Shown here: one piece after another, positions 15,152 to 25,205 of the stretch
Position numbering within the stretch: the first letter of the stretch is position 1
Layout of the letters: each line of letters begins with the position of its first letter
Origin: Stenotrophomonas sp. UBA7346
GTDB lineage: Bacteria; Pseudomonadota; Gammaproteobacteria; Xanthomonadales; Xanthomonadaceae
Length of the DNA stretch: 64,000 nt
Direction of reading: 5' to 3'
Assembly: GCA_002471015.1 (NCBI GenBank)
Contig: DKPB01000081.1
Location: 55,991-119,990, forward strand
Program-made: the position numbers and the translations under genes
Notes under the pieces: generated by a model
What the model was told of the DNA's origin: nothing
The model's database searches: none
The model's input: only the letters and a program-made list of their open reading frames with translations

Positions 15152-18100
15152 GGGCGATCCCCAGCAGGTCATAGACATTGCGCATCAAATCCAACTCCTG
15201 GTACGGCTTGCCGAGATAGCGCTGCACACCGATCTCGAAGGCACGCTGGCGGTGCTTGTCACCGCTGCGCGAGGTGATCATCACGATCGGCACGTCCTTG
15301 TAGCGCGGATCGGCGCGCATGGCGGTGGCCAGCTCGTAACCGTCCATGCGCGGCATTTCGATATCCAGCAGCATCAGGTCGGGCACGCGCTCCTCCAGCA
15401 GCTCCAGCGCCTCGACGCCGTCGCGCGCGGCGACCACGTCCAGGTTGTGGCGCTCCAGCACGCGGCCGGTGACCTTGCGCATGGTCAGCGAGTCGTCGAC
15501 CACCATCACCAGCGGTACATGCCGCTGGCTGCTGGCGGCGGCCACTTCCACCGGCTGCTGCGGCTGGGTGAGATGACGGCGCACCAGCGGTGCCACGTCC
15601 AGGATCACCACCACATTGCCCTCACCGGTGATGGTGGCGCCGTAGATGCCCGGTACCGAGGCGATCTGCAGGCCCACCGGCTTGACCACGATTTCGCGGT
15701 TGCCCAGCACCTGATCGATCGCGACCGCTGCGCGCAGGTCACCCGAGCGCACCAGCAACAGCGGGATCTCGCTCTGGCCTTCGGCCTTGGCGGCCGCCAG
15801 GCCGACCAGCGCGCCGAGGTTGTACAGGCTGAAGTCTTCGCCGTTGTAGTGGTAACCACCCTCACCGGACTCGAAGCGCTCGCGCGAGATGCGGCCGATA
15901 CCGCTGACCGACGCCACCGGTACCGCGTAGGTGGTTTCGCCAATGCGCACGAACACGGCCTGGGTGACGGCCAGGGTCTGCGGCAGGCGCAGGGTGAAGG
16001 TGGCACCGTGGCCGCGCTCGGACAGGATGTCCACCGAGCCGCCCAACTGGCGCACTTCGTTGCGCACCACGTCCATGCCCACGCCGCGGCCGGCCAACTG
16101 GCTGACCTGCTCGCTGGTACTGAAGCCCGAGGCGAAGATCATCTGATCCAGGCGGGCGTCGGCGATTTCCTCGTTTGCGGCCAGCAGGCCGCGCTGCTCG
16201 GCGCGGCGGCGGATCGCTGCGCGATCCAGGCCGGCACCGTCATCGGCCACTTCCAGCACGATTTCCGAACCTTCCCGGCGCAGGCGCAGGGCGATCTCGC
16301 CTTCTTCCGGCTTGCCGGCGGCAGCACGCGCCTCGGGCACTTCCAGGCCGTGGGCGACCGAGTTGCGCAGCATGTGCTCCAGCGGCGCGACCATGCGATC
16401 GAGTACGTTCCGGTCCAGTTCGCCGTGAGTGCCTTCCAGCTTGAGCTGCACTTGCTTGCCGGTGTCCTGGGCCGCCTGGCGGACCACACGACGCAGGCGC
16501 GGCACCAGGCCGTCGAACGGCACCATGCGCGCACGCATCAGGCCGTCCTGCAGTTCCGAGCTGACGCGTGACTGCTGCTGCAGCAACACGTCATAGTTGC
16601 GCGACAGGTCGTCCAGCACGCTCTGCAGGCCACCCAGGTCGGCCGCCGATTCGTTCAGCGCACGGCTGAGCTGCTGCAGGGTGGAGAAGCGGTCCAGTTC
16701 CAGCGGATCGAAGGTCTGGTCGGCCTGCTCATGCTCGCGGCGGTAGCGCGCCACGATCTGCGCTTCGGTTTCCAGGTCAAGACGACGCAACTGGTCGCGC
16801 AGACGCGCGTTAGTGCGGTCCAATTCGGCCATGGCACCACGGAAGGCACCCAGCTGCTGTTCCAGGCGCGAGCGGTAGATGGCCACTTCGCCGGCGTGGT
16901 TGACCAGGCTGTCGAGCAGGTCGGCGCGCACGCGCACCTGTTCCTGGCCACGCGGCGCAGCGTCATCCTCGCTGCTGGCCTCGTCGATGACCGGCGCCGA
17001 CAACGGCACGCTCTCGGCCAGCGGCTGCGGCTGCACGTCCAGCTGTTCCACCGCAACCTGCGGTGCACTGTCGCTGACCGCCGCTTCGACCGGGGCCGGC
17101 GCGGCCTCGGCACGGCCATCGGTACGCGCCTCGAACGCCTCGATCAGATCCGCCGGCATCTGCACCGCGCGGTGTTCGCCGGTACGGATCAGCAACTGGT
17201 GCAGGCGGTCGAAACCGCGCTCCAGCAACTGCAGATCGCTACGGGTGATCTCGGTGCGGTTGGCAGCCACGGCTTCCAACAGCGATTCGATGCCGTGGCC
17301 GAGGTCGCCGATGGCATTGATGCCGGCCATGCGTGCGCCACCCTTGAGGGTGTGCAGGTCACGCTGCAGGCCAGCCAGCACTTCGCGGTCTTCCGGCGCA
17401 GCGCGCAGTTCGCTGATCAGGCCGTCGCAATGGTCGAGCAGGTCCTTGCCTTCCTCGACGAAGATGTCGACCAGTTCGCGATCCAGCTCGTTGAAGTCGA
17501 GGTGACCTGCGTCGAACTGACTGCCTGACGGTTCCAACACCGCAGCCGGCACGCTCTCGAACACCGGCGAGGTCAGCGGCGCCAGCTCGATCTTCGAGAC
17601 CGTGCTGCCATCCGCGTCCACGGAAACCGGCGCTTCCGCCGCGGCTTGCTGGCCGGCTTCTGCTTCGCCCAGATCCAACCCGGCGGTATCCGCCTGCGAA
17701 GCGTCTGCATCGACGGCTTCTGCCTCGACGGCTTCTGCCTGGACAGCTTCTGCTTCGACGGCTTCTGCTTCGACAGCTTCTGCTTCGACGGCTTCTGCTT
17801 CGACAGCTTCTGCCTCGACATCTCCTGCTTCGACGGCTTCTGCTTCGACGGCTTCTGCCTCGACAGCTTCTGCCTCGACAGCTTCTGCCTCGCCAGCTTC
17901 TGCTTCGACGGCTTCTGCTTCGACGGCTTCTGCTTCGATAGCTTCTGCCTCGATGGCTTCTACTTCGATGGCTTCTGCCTCGACAGCTTCTGCTTCGATG
18001 GCTTCTGCCTCGACAGCTTCTGCTTCGACGGCTTCTGCCTCGACAGCTTCCGCTTCGACAGCCTCTACTTCGACAGCCTCTACTTCGACAGCCTCTACTT

Positions 18101-21100
18101 CGATAGCTTCTGCTTCGACGGCTTCTGCTTCGACGGCTTCTGCTTCGACTGCTTCTGCTTCGACGGCTTCTGCCTCGACGGCTTCTGCCTCGACAGCTTC
18201 CGCTTCGACAGCCTCTACTTCGATAGTTTCTGCTTCGCCTGCCTCTACCTGCAGGGCTGCGACCCCAACGTCGTCCGCTTCAACCGCTGCTTCAGCCGCG
18301 GTCGCTTCGACAGCATCCACCGGTGCTGTGACCTCGGCCTGATCAGCCGGGCGGGCGCTCAAACCGGCAACGATGGAAAGCGCGGCAGCGACCGCATCCG
18401 ACGGCGCGCTGGCAGCAGACGGGGTCGGTTCGCCCCAACGTGCAGCGGGTGCTTCGACCAGCGGCGCCGGGATTGACTCCGGCACCTCGGGCGCCGTAAA
18501 CGACGGCAGCTCGCCAAGCGTGTCTTCCAGCATCGACTTGTCGAAATAGGCAGACAGGTCTTCCATCGCGACCAGTTCCGCCTTTGCCGGCGCGGTGACT
18601 TCGGCGGTTTCCGGCACGGTGTCCGCCGGCACCGGCGGCAGTTCGTCGTCCAGCGCCATCGGCGGCCACTTGGCATCCGGCAAGCCATCGACCAGGGCTT
18701 GCAGGCGTTCAGCCAGGCCCGGGAACGCAGGAATGCGCGGTGACGGTTGGCGCAACGCGCTGATGGTTACATCCACCGCGGCCGCCATCTGCGCCAGCGC
18801 AGCCACACCGGCCACGCCCGGCACGATGCCGGCAGCCAGCGAACGCTTGACGAAGGATTCGGCCGGGGTGGTGATGCCGGTGATGACCGGCACATCGGTC
18901 ATCGCAAAGGCACCACTCATGGTATGGACCGCACGCAGCAGATCTTCCGATACCGCCTGCGGCTGGGTTGCCGACTGCAGCAACCAGGCGTTGACCGTAC
19001 CCAGATGCACGCCGATCTCGGCTTCCAGGATTTCCCGCAACACGCTGTCCACCGAAGCCGGCGTGCCATCGAGCACGTCGGCAACGTCCGCCGGCTGCAC
19101 CGGCACTTCCGTCTGCGGCACCGCTGCAACAGGCGGTGCCGCTGCCTCGCTTGCGCCAGCCACGTAGAACGCCTCTTCACCGGCGGCCACACGGTCGGCC
19201 ACATCCTGGATCGCCAGCAGGTCGGAATGGATGCTGCCGCTGCCGCGCAATGCCGCATTGAGCTCGGGCAACACGTCGTAAGCCTGGCCCACCAGTGCAA
19301 GCACCGCCGGGCTGGCCGGGCGGCTGCCATCCAGCACGCGGTTGAGCATGCTCTCGATCTTCCAGCTGAACTCACCCAGGGTGCGCGCACCAACCAGGCG
19401 GCCGCTGCCCTTGAGCGTATGGAACACGCGGCGCACCGGGCGCAGCCTTTCCATGTTGGCCGGCGCCGCGCGCCAGGCCGGCAGCAATTTGCCGAGGTTC
19501 TCCAGCTCTTCGTCGAATTCCTCGATGAAGACATCACGGATGTCCTGGTCGATATCTTCGCCGTTGTCGATGAAACCACCGTCCAGTGCCGGCACCGTTG
19601 CGGCTGCCACGGTCGTGGTGGCGACAGCGGCTGCGGCGGCTTCCTGCGGCGCCACGGCTTCGACGGCGGGCTGCACGAAGGGATCGAAGGCCGCCGCAGC
19701 GGCATCCAGCTCGGCCAGGAAGGCCGCTGCTTCGGCGTCTTCCAGTACGGGTTCAGGCACGTTGTCTTGAGCAGAGGCGGTCACGTCCGGGGCAGCTACC
19801 GCATCGCCTTCGGCAATGACACCCGCCGGCAACGAGCCGTCGGCATCGCGCGCATCATCGTCCGAGGCAACAAACTCCGGCTCGATGTCCTGCAACTGCC
19901 AATCGGTCGCCGCGCTGCCTGCGCTGTGTTGCTCCAGCTGCAACGCGCCATCGTCCTGCACGCTGGCGGTGATCTCTTCCAGCTGCCAGGCACCCGCGTT
20001 GGGCGAGGCCTCAGCCACAGCGACCGGTTCTTCCAGGTCCGCCTCGAAGAAACCGTCGGCCAACGACATTTCAACGTGCGCCGGTGCGTGGGTGGCGCCG
20101 ACCGAAGCGGCTACCGGTTCCATCTCCAGTTCCAGCAGGCTGCTGTCGAAGCTGTAGGTGTCGCCGGCAACCGCTGCTGCATCGCTTTCGGCCGCAACCG
20201 GATCGAAGCTGCCGTGCAGCGCATCACCCGCCCGGCTGGGCTCGGTGTCCAGATGGCCTTCAAGGGCGATCGGCGCAAGGGTATAGGCGCTGTCCTGCTG
20301 CGCCGGCGCTTCCGCTGCAACCGGATCAAATCCGGTGTTCTGCGTCGCGTGGGGCAACGACTCCGTCGCGGTCTGCGCAATGACCGGCGGTTCGGCAACC
20401 GGCAACGGCTTGGCGTTGATGGCGGCACCAAACACCAACGGATATTCCTGACGTGCAGCTGCCGGAGCTTCCGCCAAAGGCGGCAACGGCGGCGGCCCGC
20501 TGGGCGCTGCGACGGCGGCCTCGGCCACCGCATCCAGCCCTGCGGCGGGGGCTTCTTCGACACTGCCCTGCTGCATTTCGGCAGGCGCCAAGGCCTCTAC
20601 CACCGGCTCGACGTTCCAGTCGGTAGTGGGCGCTGCAACATCCACAGTTTCGGCGGCATCGCGCAGCGGTTCGACGGCGGGCGATGCCGCAACCGGCGCC
20701 ACGCTCCATGCGCTGTCCGGCACGTCAGCCTCAATGGCGGCAGATGGCACGTCCTGCACCGGTTCGACGGCATCCTGACGCGCCATCGGGTCCAGGCCCC
20801 AGGCCGGCGCGGCTACCGTTTCAATCGCCGGCGCAGTCGCCACCGGCGCGGCCGATGCACGGGGCAGCGGCCAATAGTTCAGCGCTTCCAGGCTGCTGCG
20901 GGTGATGTCGAGGATGTCCTCGCGGCCCGGGCGGCGATCGCGCAGGGCTTCCAGGTAATACTCAAGGCTGGCCATTGCGTCGGCCAGGGTGTCCAGCTGG
21001 CGGCCACTGGGCACGCGCTGGCGCTCGACCAGTTCAACCTTGATGTATTCGCGCACCGCCTGCAGGTAGTCCGCCGGTGCCGGTAGGTCCAGCATGCGCA

Positions 21101-22103
21101 GCGCACCGGCAACCTCGCCAAGCAGGCGTGGCACTTCGGTCAGGCGCTGGTGGTCCCAACTGGTTTCAATGAAGGCGACAAAGGATTCGCGTGCCGCGGT
21201 GAAGTTGGCGATGGCTTCGTGGGCCAGCACCTCCACCGTGCGGCGGGTTTCCACCGATGCAGGATCGTCCTCACCCGCAGTGTTGGCGCCAAGGTGGGCA
21301 ACCTGGTCGTCCAGCGATGCATCCACATAGAGCAGCGCGCCGGCGATATCCAGCAGCAGGTTGTCGTCGATGTTGCGGTTGCCCGACACCACGTCGCGCA
21401 GCGCATCGCGCTGCTGGGCGACGATGCCACGGGCCACGCCCAGGCCCATCACGCCGAGGGTGTCGGAGACAGCACCAAGTTCGTTCACCTGCACCTGCAG
21501 GTCGACAGGGTTGCCGCCAGTACGCACGTGCAGGTCCAGCGCATCCTTGATGCGCATCAGTTCTTCCTTGACCGCACCGCCCACCGTGTCCAGCAGCTCG
21601 CGGTTGCGTCCGCTCAGGCTGCCACGGGCGTGCTCGAGCTCGGCCGGGCTGGCGTCGCCGGCGTCCGGGTTGAAGGCGAACAGCACGCTTTCGTTGATGC
21701 CTTCGGCACCGCGCGCAGCGCGGATTTCATTGAGCAGTGGCAGCAACACGATGGGAATGTCGCGGTGACCGTTCTGCAGGCGCTCCAGATAGTCTGGCAG
21801 CAGCACGGTGCCGCGCATCAAGGTGGCACAGGCCTCCTCGCGGTCGGGCACGGCGTCCTCGCGCACGGCATTGGCCAGCAGCTCCATTTCCTCGGCAACC
21901 ATCGCCGGGGCATACAGCTCCACCATCCGCAGGGTGCCCTGCACCTGATGCAGGTAGCCGGCGCAGAAACGCATGCGGCCGGTGTCGCTGGGTTCCTCGA
22001 CATAGGCCTCGACCTCGCTGCGCACCTGGCGCAGGGTCTCGTCCAGTTCGGGCTTCACCCAACCCAGTGCCGCGTGGCTCATGGCATCGCGCAAGGTACT
22101 CAT
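15138..22103 (-). CDS. chpA: ChpA, hybrid CheA-type histidine kinase of the Pil-Chp chemosensory system
   Basis: The 2321-aa protein is the central kinase for type IV pilus chemosensing. Several Hpt-type modules are visible: an N-terminal one around H52 (YLHQVQGTLRM), H895 (FHTLKGSGR), H1060 (VHTMSGAF) and H1584 (LHTLKGGAR). A further module near residue 340 (LLGEVAGALRMLDL) has lost its His. Residues about 1289-1472 are a low-complexity EAVEA repeat. Next come the dimerisation region and the CheA ATPase domain (LEHMLRNSVAHGLE near 1912; GRGVGMDVVRNEVRQLGG), a CheW-like domain, and a C-terminal receiver (2196-2318) with phospho-acceptor D2247 in LMLLDIEMPRMDGY. Large acidic, Pro/Ala-rich linkers separate the modules. 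P. aeruginosa ChpA has a similar multi-Hpt plan. PilJ, PilI, PilG and PilH are encoded directly upstream. Confidence 0.96.
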   Translation of the reverse strand: MSTLRDAMSHAALGWVKPELDETLRQVRSEVEAYVEEPSDTGRMRFCAGYLHQVQGTLRMVELYAPAMVAEEMELLANAVREDAVPDREEACATLMRGTVLLPDYLERLQNGHRDIPIVLLPLLNEIRAARGAEGINESVLFAFNPDAGDASPAELEHARGSLSGRNRELLDTVGGAVKEELMRIKDALDLHVRTGGNPVDLQVQVNELGAVSDTLGVMGLGVARGIVAQQRDALRDVVSGNRNIDDNLLLDIAGALLYVDASLDDQVAHLGANTAGEDDPASVETRRTVEVLAHEAIANFTAARESFVAFIETSWDHQRLTEVPRLLGEVAGALRMLDLPAPADYLQAVREYIKVELVERQRVPSGRQLDTLADAMASLEYYLEALRDRRPGREDILDITRSSLEALNYWPLPRASAAPVATAPAIETVAAPAWGLDPMARQDAVEPVQDVPSAAIEADVPDSAWSVAPVAASPAVEPLRDAAETVDVAAPTTDWNVEPVVEALAPAEMQQGSVEEAPAAGLDAVAEAAVAAPSGPPPLPPLAEAPAAARQEYPLVFGAAINAKPLPVAEPPVIAQTATESLPHATQNTGFDPVAAEAPAQQDSAYTLAPIALEGHLDTEPSRAGDALHGSFDPVAAESDAAAVAGDTYSFDSSLLELEMEPVAASVGATHAPAHVEMSLADGFFEADLEEPVAVAEASPNAGAWQLEEITASVQDDGALQLEQHSAGSAATDWQLQDIEPEFVASDDDARDADGSLPAGVIAEGDAVAAPDVTASAQDNVPEPVLEDAEAAAFLAELDAAAAAFDPFVQPAVEAVAPQEAAAAAVATTTVAAATVPALDGGFIDNGEDIDQDIRDVFIEEFDEELENLGKLLPAWRAAPANMERLRPVRRVFHTLKGSGRLVGARTLGEFSWKIESMLNRVLDGSRPASPAVLALVGQAYDVLPELNAALRGSGSIHSDLLAIQDVADRVAAGEEAFYVAGASEAAAPPVAAVPQTEVPVQPADVADVLDGTPASVDSVLREILEAEIGVHLGTVNAWLLQSATQPQAVSEDLLRAVHTMSGAFAMTDVPVITGITTPAESFVKRSLAAGIVPGVAGVAALAQMAAAVDVTISALRQPSPRIPAFPGLAERLQALVDGLPDAKWPPMALDDELPPVPADTVPETAEVTAPAKAELVAMEDLSAYFDKSMLEDTLGELPSFTAPEVPESIPAPLVEAPAARWGEPTPSAASAPSDAVAAALSIVAGLSARPADQAEVTAPVDAVEATAAEAAVEADDVGVAALQVEAGEAETIEVEAVEAEAVEAEAVEAEAVEAEAVEAEAVEAEAVEAEAIEVEAVEVEAVEVEAVEAEAVEAEAVEAEAVEAEAIEAEAVEAEAIEVEAIEAEAIEAEAVEAEAVEAEAGEAEAVEAEAVEAEAVEAEAVEAGDVEAEAVEAEAVEAEAVEAEAVEAEAVQAEAVEAEAVDADASQADTAGLDLGEAEAGQQAAAEAPVSVDADGSTVSKIELAPLTSPVFESVPAAVLEPSGSQFDAGHLDFNELDRELVDIFVEEGKDLLDHCDGLISELRAAPEDREVLAGLQRDLHTLKGGARMAGINAIGDLGHGIESLLEAVAANRTEITRSDLQLLERGFDRLHQLLIRTGEHRAVQMPADLIEAFEARTDGRAEAAPAPVEAAVSDSAPQVAVEQLDVQPQPLAESVPLSAPVIDEASSEDDAAPRGQEQVRVRADLLDSLVNHAGEVAIYRSRLEQQLGAFRGAMAELDRTNARLRDQLRRLDLETEAQIVARYRREHEQADQTFDPLELDRFSTLQQLSRALNESAADLGGLQSVLDDLSRNYDVLLQQQSRVSSELQDGLMRARMVPFDGLVPRLRRVVRQAAQDTGKQVQLKLEGTHGELDRNVLDRMVAPLEHMLRNSVAHGLEVPEARAAAGKPEEGEIALRLRREGSEIVLEVADDGAGLDRAAIRRRAEQRGLLAANEEIADARLDQMIFASGFSTSEQVSQLAGRGVGMDVVRNEVRQLGGSVDILSERGHGATFTLRLPQTLAVTQAVFVRIGETTYAVPVASVSGIGRISRERFESGEGGYHYNGEDFSLYNLGALVGLAAAKAEGQSEIPLLLVRSGDLRAAVAIDQVLGNREIVVKPVGLQIASVPGIYGATITGEGNVVVILDVAPLVRRHLTQPQQPVEVAAASSQRHVPLVMVVDDSLTMRKVTGRVLERHNLDVVAARDGVEALELLEERVPDLMLLDIEMPRMDGYELATAMRADPRYKDVPIVMITSRSGDKHRQRAFEIGVQRYLGKPYQELDLMRNVYDLLGIARARD
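17690..18245. repeat. 15-bp coding minisatellite in chpA (about 36 copies)
   Basis: The plus strand repeats GCTTCTGCYTCGACR with few substitutions, encoding EAVEA/EAIEV pentapeptides on the minus strand. The unit is a multiple of three, so copy-number change preserves the frame. Variants (TACTTCGAC, TCGATGGCT) form sub-blocks that point to repeated internal duplication. No stop arises in several frames, which creates false ORFs on the plus strand. Confidence 0.92.
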
Positions 22104-22217
22104 TGCACTCCCCCGTGCAGGATCATCTGCATGCCGTCCTGGCGGCCCTGCATTGCGGTATGACGAAACTTCATCTGCTGGTTCCTTTGCATCCCCACCT
22201 GCTCAGCGCGCCGACGA

Positions 22218-24254
22218 TCAAGCCGGCAGCTTGAAGTCGGCCACCGAACGGCGCAGTTCCGCTGCCAACTGGTTCAGCTGACCCAGCGAATCGGCGGTCT
22301 GCCCGGCACCCTGCGAGGTCTGGCCGGTAATCTGCCGGATCACGCCCATCGTCTGGGTGATGTCGGTAGCTGCCGAGGCCTGCTGATGCGCGGCGATGGA
22401 GATGTTCTTGATGAGGTTGTTGAGCGCGTTGGACACGCGTTCGATTTCAGTCAGTGCGGTACCGGCGTCCTCGGCCAGGCGGGCACCGGACACCACTTCG
22501 GCGGTGGTCTGTTCCATCGAGGTGACCGCTTCATTGGTATCGGCCTGAATCGCCTGTACCAGGCCTTCGATTCGGCGGGTTGCGCCGGAGGTACGTTCTG
22601 CCAGCCGTTGCACTTCGTCGGCCACCACGGCGAAACCGCGGCCGGCCTCACCGGCTGACGCTGCCTGCACGGCGGCGTTCAGTGCCAGGATGTTGGTCTG
22701 CTCGGAAATGTCGTTGATCAGTTCCACGATCGAGCCGATCTCCTGCGAGGACTCACCCAGGCGCTTGATGCGCTTGGAGGTTTCCTGGATCTGGTCGCGG
22801 ATCTGGTCCATGCCCTGGATGGTCTGGCGCACCACGCCGGCGCCCTCGGTGGCGATCACCACCGAGCGCTGTGCCACTTCAGCGGACTCGCTGGAGTTGC
22901 GCGACACCTGCTCAATGGACGATGCGATTTCGCCGATACGGTCCGATGCGCTGGTGATTTCGTCGGCCTGGTGGCCGGCGGCCTCGGCCAGCTGCATGGC
23001 CGTTGCCTGGGTTTCCTGTGCCGACACCGCCACCTTGCTGGAGATGTCGTTGATGGTGGTCACCAGGTGGCGCAGTTCATCCACGGCGTAGTTGATAGCG
23101 TCGGCGATGGCGCCGGTCATGTCCTCGGTCACCGAGGCCTTCACCGTCAGGTCACCTTCACCGAGCGAGCTGATTTCGTCCAGTAGACGCATGATCGCCT
23201 GCTGGTTGCGGCTGTTGAACTCCACCTGCGTCTGGTAGCGCACTTCCTGCTCGCGCGAACGGCTGCGCACCGAGCTCCACACGAAGCCGATGATCGACAG
23301 CACCGACAGGCCACCGAAAATCACGCTCCACCAGAAGTTCGGGAAGATGCGGGTATCGCGGGCCGAACCGAAGGCCGAGAACGCATCGAACAGCTTGCGG
23401 CTGCTTTCCAGCATCTTGTCCGAGCCGGTCGCCAGCGCGGCGGCCGAGGACTGTGCGGCGAACAGGTTGCGCGAGCTGGCCAGGATGGCGTCGGCGTCCT
23501 TCTTCATCTTGGCCCACTGGTTGGCCGACTGCTCCAGGGCAACCTGGGCATCGGCACTGCGCACGGCGGCAATACCCATTTCCTGGTTGCCGTGGCGCAG
23601 GCCTTCAAGCACCTGCGAGAACACCACCATGTCGCGGGCCAGTGCGTCACCGGCGCCGCTGGCGGCAGCGCCACCGGCGCGGATTTCAGTCACGCGGCGG
23701 GCCATGGTGCCCACCACCACCACCTGCTGCAGACCGTTGTAGACCTGCGAGGACTGCGCACCACCAGCGGTCATCGCGCGCACCACTTCGTTCAACTGCG
23801 CCTGCAGCTGCGGCACTGCACCCACGAAGCTGTCGGCGTTGCCGGCCAGTGCCAGCACTGCCGGCTCGGAGGCGACGATCTGCTCGGCGTTCTTGGACAG
23901 CGGCTTCCAGGTGTCGACCAGGTTGCCCAACGGACCGGACACGCCGCTCTCGTTGCCGTAGCGGCCCTGCAGCTCGCTCACGGTGCTTTCGACCTTGCCG
24001 CGGGTGTCCTTGAACGCAGCGTAGCTGTCACGGCTGCCGGCCACCGCCTCACGGCCCTGGTTGGCCAGCTGCTGCGACAGCACCTGCAGGTCGGCGGCGC
24101 CGGTACTGGCGCCTGCCAGGCGGCTGCCCTGCCATGTCGCCACGCCGGTATTGGCGCCGAACACGACCATCGACAACACCAGCAGGCCCAGCCAGAAGTT
24201 GGTGCCCAGATTGCCAAGCTTGCCAGTCCTGGCGGCTTCGGGAGCAGTACTCAT
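22218..24254 (-). CDS. pilJ: PilJ, methyl-accepting chemoreceptor of the Pil-Chp system
   Basis: From the ATG at 24252-24254 the protein is 678 aa. TM1 is FWLGLLVLSMVVFGA (about 20-34) and TM2 is VIFGGLSVLSIIGFVWSS (about 308-325), bracketing a periplasmic helical PilJ sensor region. A HAMP segment follows, then a cytoplasmic signalling hairpin with the conserved tip EQTNILALNAAVQAASAGEA (about 518-537) and GRGFAVVADEVQRLAERT. The Q/A-rich tip lacks the MCP-typical E in NAAIEAARAGE, as in PilJ proteins. It senses pilus tension or ligand and drives ChpA through PilI. A longer ORF start at 24287 adds residues without a ribosome site. Confidence 0.95.
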   Translation of the reverse strand: MSTAPEAARTGKLGNLGTNFWLGLLVLSMVVFGANTGVATWQGSRLAGASTGAADLQVLSQQLANQGREAVAGSRDSYAAFKDTRGKVESTVSELQGRYGNESGVSGPLGNLVDTWKPLSKNAEQIVASEPAVLALAGNADSFVGAVPQLQAQLNEVVRAMTAGGAQSSQVYNGLQQVVVVGTMARRVTEIRAGGAAASGAGDALARDMVVFSQVLEGLRHGNQEMGIAAVRSADAQVALEQSANQWAKMKKDADAILASSRNLFAAQSSAAALATGSDKMLESSRKLFDAFSAFGSARDTRIFPNFWWSVIFGGLSVLSIIGFVWSSVRSRSREQEVRYQTQVEFNSRNQQAIMRLLDEISSLGEGDLTVKASVTEDMTGAIADAINYAVDELRHLVTTINDISSKVAVSAQETQATAMQLAEAAGHQADEITSASDRIGEIASSIEQVSRNSSESAEVAQRSVVIATEGAGVVRQTIQGMDQIRDQIQETSKRIKRLGESSQEIGSIVELINDISEQTNILALNAAVQAASAGEAGRGFAVVADEVQRLAERTSGATRRIEGLVQAIQADTNEAVTSMEQTTAEVVSGARLAEDAGTALTEIERVSNALNNLIKNISIAAHQQASAATDITQTMGVIRQITGQTSQGAGQTADSLGQLNQLAAELRRSVADFKLPA

Positions 24255-24295
24255 CGTTCGACCTCGGTATCCAATGCGAAGTGGCAAGCCGCCGG

Positions 24296-24829
24296 TCAGG
24301 CGGCGGCTTGCCGGAATTCAGGAGTGCGGGAAAGCAGCGACAGCGAGAACACGCCCCAATCGCGGCCCTCGTCATGGAAGCCGCGCTCGACGAAATGCGC
24401 GTAGCGGCCCTGGGCGATATCGCCGGCGGGCACGCCCATCTGCGCCTCGAAGCTGCGCTGGCCATAGAGCTCGTCGATGACCAGCGCCACGTCGCCGCCA
24501 GCCTGGCGCATGATCAGCACGCGCTGGCCTTCCTGCTGCGCGGTGCGCTCGCCTTCGAGGAAGTACTTCAGGTCCACCACCGGGAACAGGTTGCCGCGCA
24601 GGTTGCCCACGCCCAGCAGCCAGGGCTGTGCGCCCGGCACCGGGGTGACCGGCGGCATCGGCACGATTTCCACCACTTCGCGGAAATCGGATACCAGGTG
24701 GCGGCTGCCAACCCGGTAACCCACGCCACGCCAGACATCCTGCGAGAAGCGCCGTTCCGGCAACTGCACCGCATGCGCCAGGCTGCGCCGTTCGTAAGCT
24801 TCAAGGATGTCGAATGGAGAGCGCATCAA
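24296..24829 (-). CDS. pilI: PilI, CheW-like adaptor
   Basis: The 177-aa CheW-domain protein (FREVVEIVPMPPVTPVPGAQ, then PWLLGVGNLRGNLFPVVDLK; DVALVIDELYGQRSF) bridges PilJ to the kinase ChpA. It overlaps the pilH stop by 4 bp (start 24829, pilH stop 24826) and lies 41 bp before pilJ. The N-terminal helix beginning SPFDILEAYERRSLAHA is typical of PilI. Confidence 0.93.
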   Translation of the reverse strand: MMRSPFDILEAYERRSLAHAVQLPERRFSQDVWRGVGYRVGSRHLVSDFREVVEIVPMPPVTPVPGAQPWLLGVGNLRGNLFPVVDLKYFLEGERTAQQEGQRVLIMRQAGGDVALVIDELYGQRSFEAQMGVPAGDIAQGRYAHFVERGFHDEGRDWGVFSLSLLSRTPEFRQAAA

Positions 24830-25188
24830 CCCACCAGTTTGTTGATCCGCGCGATCAGTTCGTCCTCACGCGGCGGCTTGACGATGTAATCGGTGGCCCC
24901 TTGGCGCATGCCCCAGGCCTTGTCGGTTTCCATGCCCTTGGTGCTGACGATCAGCACCGGGATGTCGCGGGTGGTCTCGTCACGCGACAACGCGCGGGTG
25001 GCCTGGAAGCCACTCATGCCCGGCAGCACGACGTCCATCAGCACCAGTTGCGGTCCCTGGCTGCGCGCCAGCTGCAGCCCTTCCTCGGCATTGTCGGCAG
25101 CCAGCACCTCGTGCCCGGCCTTGACCAGCCATTGCGTAAACACCGCCCTGTCGGTCGGTGAATCCTCGATCAACAAAATTCGAGCCAT
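24826..25188 (-). CDS. pilH: PilH, CheY-like response regulator
   Basis: This 120-aa single receiver domain has the acidic pair E8/D9 (LLIEDSPTDRA), phospho-acceptor D52 (LVLMDVVLPGMSGF), the switch Thr/Ser (VLIVSTKGME) and K in YIVKPPREDEL. In the Pil-Chp system PilH antagonises or acts as phosphate sink relative to PilG, influencing pilus retraction. It lies 17 bp after pilG. Xylella has been described with a pil-chp operon lacking pilH; here it is present and intact. Confidence 0.93.
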   Translation of the reverse strand: MARILLIEDSPTDRAVFTQWLVKAGHEVLAADNAEEGLQLARSQGPQLVLMDVVLPGMSGFQATRALSRDETTRDIPVLIVSTKGMETDKAWGMRQGATDYIVKPPREDELIARINKLVG

Positions 25189-25205
25189 TGTGCCTTACCC
25201 CCTGG

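Noticed and set aside
17690..18245. CRISPR-like regular repetition
   Set aside because: Units are contiguous with no spacers and encode a continuous reading frame in chpA.
17602..18476. Serine/threonine- or Phe/Cys/Asp-repeat proteins on the plus strand
   Set aside because: They are translations of the 15-bp chpA minisatellite in other frames.
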